Below, in pieces: positions 62,966-64,000 of a DNA stretch of 64,000 nt. How positions within the stretch are numbered: the stretch's first letter is position 1; each line of letters opens with the position of its first letter. The notes below the pieces were generated by a model. It was given only the letters and a program-made list of their open reading frames with translations, was not told the origin of the DNA and did not search any database. The stretch is from Bostrychus sinensis (Eukaryota; Chordata; Actinopteri; Gobiiformes; Eleotridae), in contig CM036244.1 in NCBI GenBank assembly GCA_020698575.1, positions 12,562,534-12,626,533 on the forward strand. The letters run 5' to 3'. The translations under genes were made by a program, and so were the position numbers.

Positions 62966-63499
62966 TAACTACAGATATTGGATTGGTCACAGCCTTACAA
63001 GCCTAGAATTTGATTGAGGGAATCACAACAAAGTAAAAGTAGAGGAGCTGCAAAACAAAGTGGACAGTTTTGACATTTTTCCTTTTCTCTGGAGGAGGGC
63101 TATGATGACTGCGACTCTGCCCAGTTAACTCATGTGGGTTTGTATGTGGGATAACAGAAAAGCTATAGTGGCCTGCCAATGTCTGATGGATGGCAGCTAT
63201 TTAAAAACATGCCATTTACTGCCTTAAAAATGAAATATATTGAATAGTGGTAAGACAAAGATCTATTTTTTTAACATAAAGGTTGCTTCAATGAGCTTTA
63301 GAGACTGTACAAGACAAGACCTGTCCTTAGACCTTCAGTCAAAGTAAGGACAAACTCAAACTCATGGGAAAAAAGAGAGACCTCAGGGAGAACCACAAAA
63401 GGAGGGATCCACTCTCAAGCTGTGCAATAGATGTGTATTGGAGCTATTTGGTTAGTTCCTATTCTGTTTAAACACCTTCACTATTTGATGTACTAAGTC

Positions 63500-64000
63500 C
63501 GTGGTTCTCAAATTGAGGTACAGTACCACTCGGTACTGTACTGGTACTCGGGAGTAGAGGTCGACTGATATATCGGTCGGCCAGTATATTGATTCTCGCA
63601 CTTTGATGCAAATTTCCCCCAACCATCTTTTAGCAGTTTGGGCTCTTGCTTTGCAGTTTATAGGAAACATCCAAAAACTTTATCTCAGCCTGAAAAACTC
63701 AGAACGAAAAAAAAAATAAAAATAAAAAAAAAATAAAAACTAAACTCTCTGGCATAGAACCTCGTTCTATGAAATCAAACAATCCAAACAAAAAATCCAA
63801 AAGCATTTTGTAGCACTTCTCAAACTCTACTCGCACAGCAAGTTTGACTGACCCTATTGGTTTTCTCAACAACAAAAAAAATAAAATAAAATACTGTTCT
63901 GTGTCCAGTTTTTCTTTTTTTTTTTTTTTTTTTTTTTTGCGTTTTAATGAGCACTACTAAAACAAATGGATATAGTTTATTAATTTCTTTCAAAAAATGA
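63500..64000 (-). mobile_element. hAT end fragment joined to GTCGACTGATAT-type MITE
   Basis: 63500-63548 has CGTGGTTCTCAAATTGAGGT and GGTACTGTACTGGTACTCGG, the left end of the 13372 family. It is immediately followed by AGAGGTCGACTGATATATCG and the reversed interior of 9765/22769 (GGAAACATCCAAAAACTTTA, AAAAGCATTTTGTAGC, CTACTCGCACAGCAAGTTTG). A- and T-runs at 63706-63740 and 63908-63938. Runs off the window. Confidence 0.65.

Larger units (their letters stand above)
48400..64000 (+). other. gabrg2: gabrg2 intron 6, partial (more than 15.6 kb)
   Basis: Starts GTAAGGC and is not closed in the window. Contains MITEs (48841-49066, 49598-50177, 55316-55694), SINEs, LINE tails, (AGT)n arrays, several local duplications (53705-54440 and 57430-62140) and hAT relics. 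50400-51300, 52450-53500, 56050-56450, 59540-60700 and 62150-63480 show no exon; parts at 51310-51600, 59750-60550 and 62330-62720 are repeat-poor. Confidence 0.85.

Noticed and set aside
48400..64000. Exon 7 of gabrg2 (first membrane helix)
   Set aside because: No open frame resembles the DYVVM..FDLSRRMGYF region; intron 6 appears unclosed here.

Overview
This window looks like teleost fish chromosomal DNA. It holds the 5' part of one large, intron-rich gene on the + strand, with introns full of non-autonomous DNA transposons (mostly hAT-like MITEs), SINEs, decayed LINE tails and microsatellites. The species cannot be named from the sequence; the repeat vocabulary (fish-type tRNA-SINE, RTE/L2-like LINE tails, hAT MITEs) fits a ray-finned fish, probably a percomorph.

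The gene is gabrg2, the gamma-2 subunit of the GABA-A receptor. Six coding exons can be placed with GT/AG junctions and continuous phase: 1556-1662, 17925-18064, 29606-29673, 35874-36094, 40724-40806 and 48262-48399. Together they encode 252 codons plus one base: signal peptide, acidic N terminus, most of the extracellular ligand-binding domain and the complete Cys-loop. The last part of the extracellular domain, the four membrane helices and the cytoplasmic loop are not here, so the gene continues past 64000. A CpG-rich stretch at about 1210-1670 probably holds the promoter and 5' UTR.

Layout: 1-1200 upstream DNA with trinucleotide repeat and little else; 1210-1662 CpG-rich 5' end and exon 1; introns 1 to 5 (16.3, 11.5, 6.2, 4.6 and 7.5 kb) and more than 15.6 kb of intron 6. 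All other supported features are repeats inside the introns. Several hAT-like elements can be delimited to the base by terminal inverted repeats and 8-bp target duplications (for example 48841-49066, 47226-47639, 18114-18504, 20238-20836, 55316-55694). Some are nested, which gives relative insertion ages. A 5'-truncated LINE with a restriction-enzyme-like endonuclease domain lies between (TA)n tracts at 44.7-45.7 kb.

No second cellular gene, RNA gene, CRISPR array or operon-like system was found. The most unusual signals are: an 11-bp GTTTAGTCCTG-type minisatellite that recurs inside at least two different hAT-like families; a separate 35-copy 11-bp minisatellite at 34.1-34.5 kb; recurrent (AGT)n arrays attached to the same ACTTGAGTA-rich sequence; and several local duplications in introns 1 to 6.
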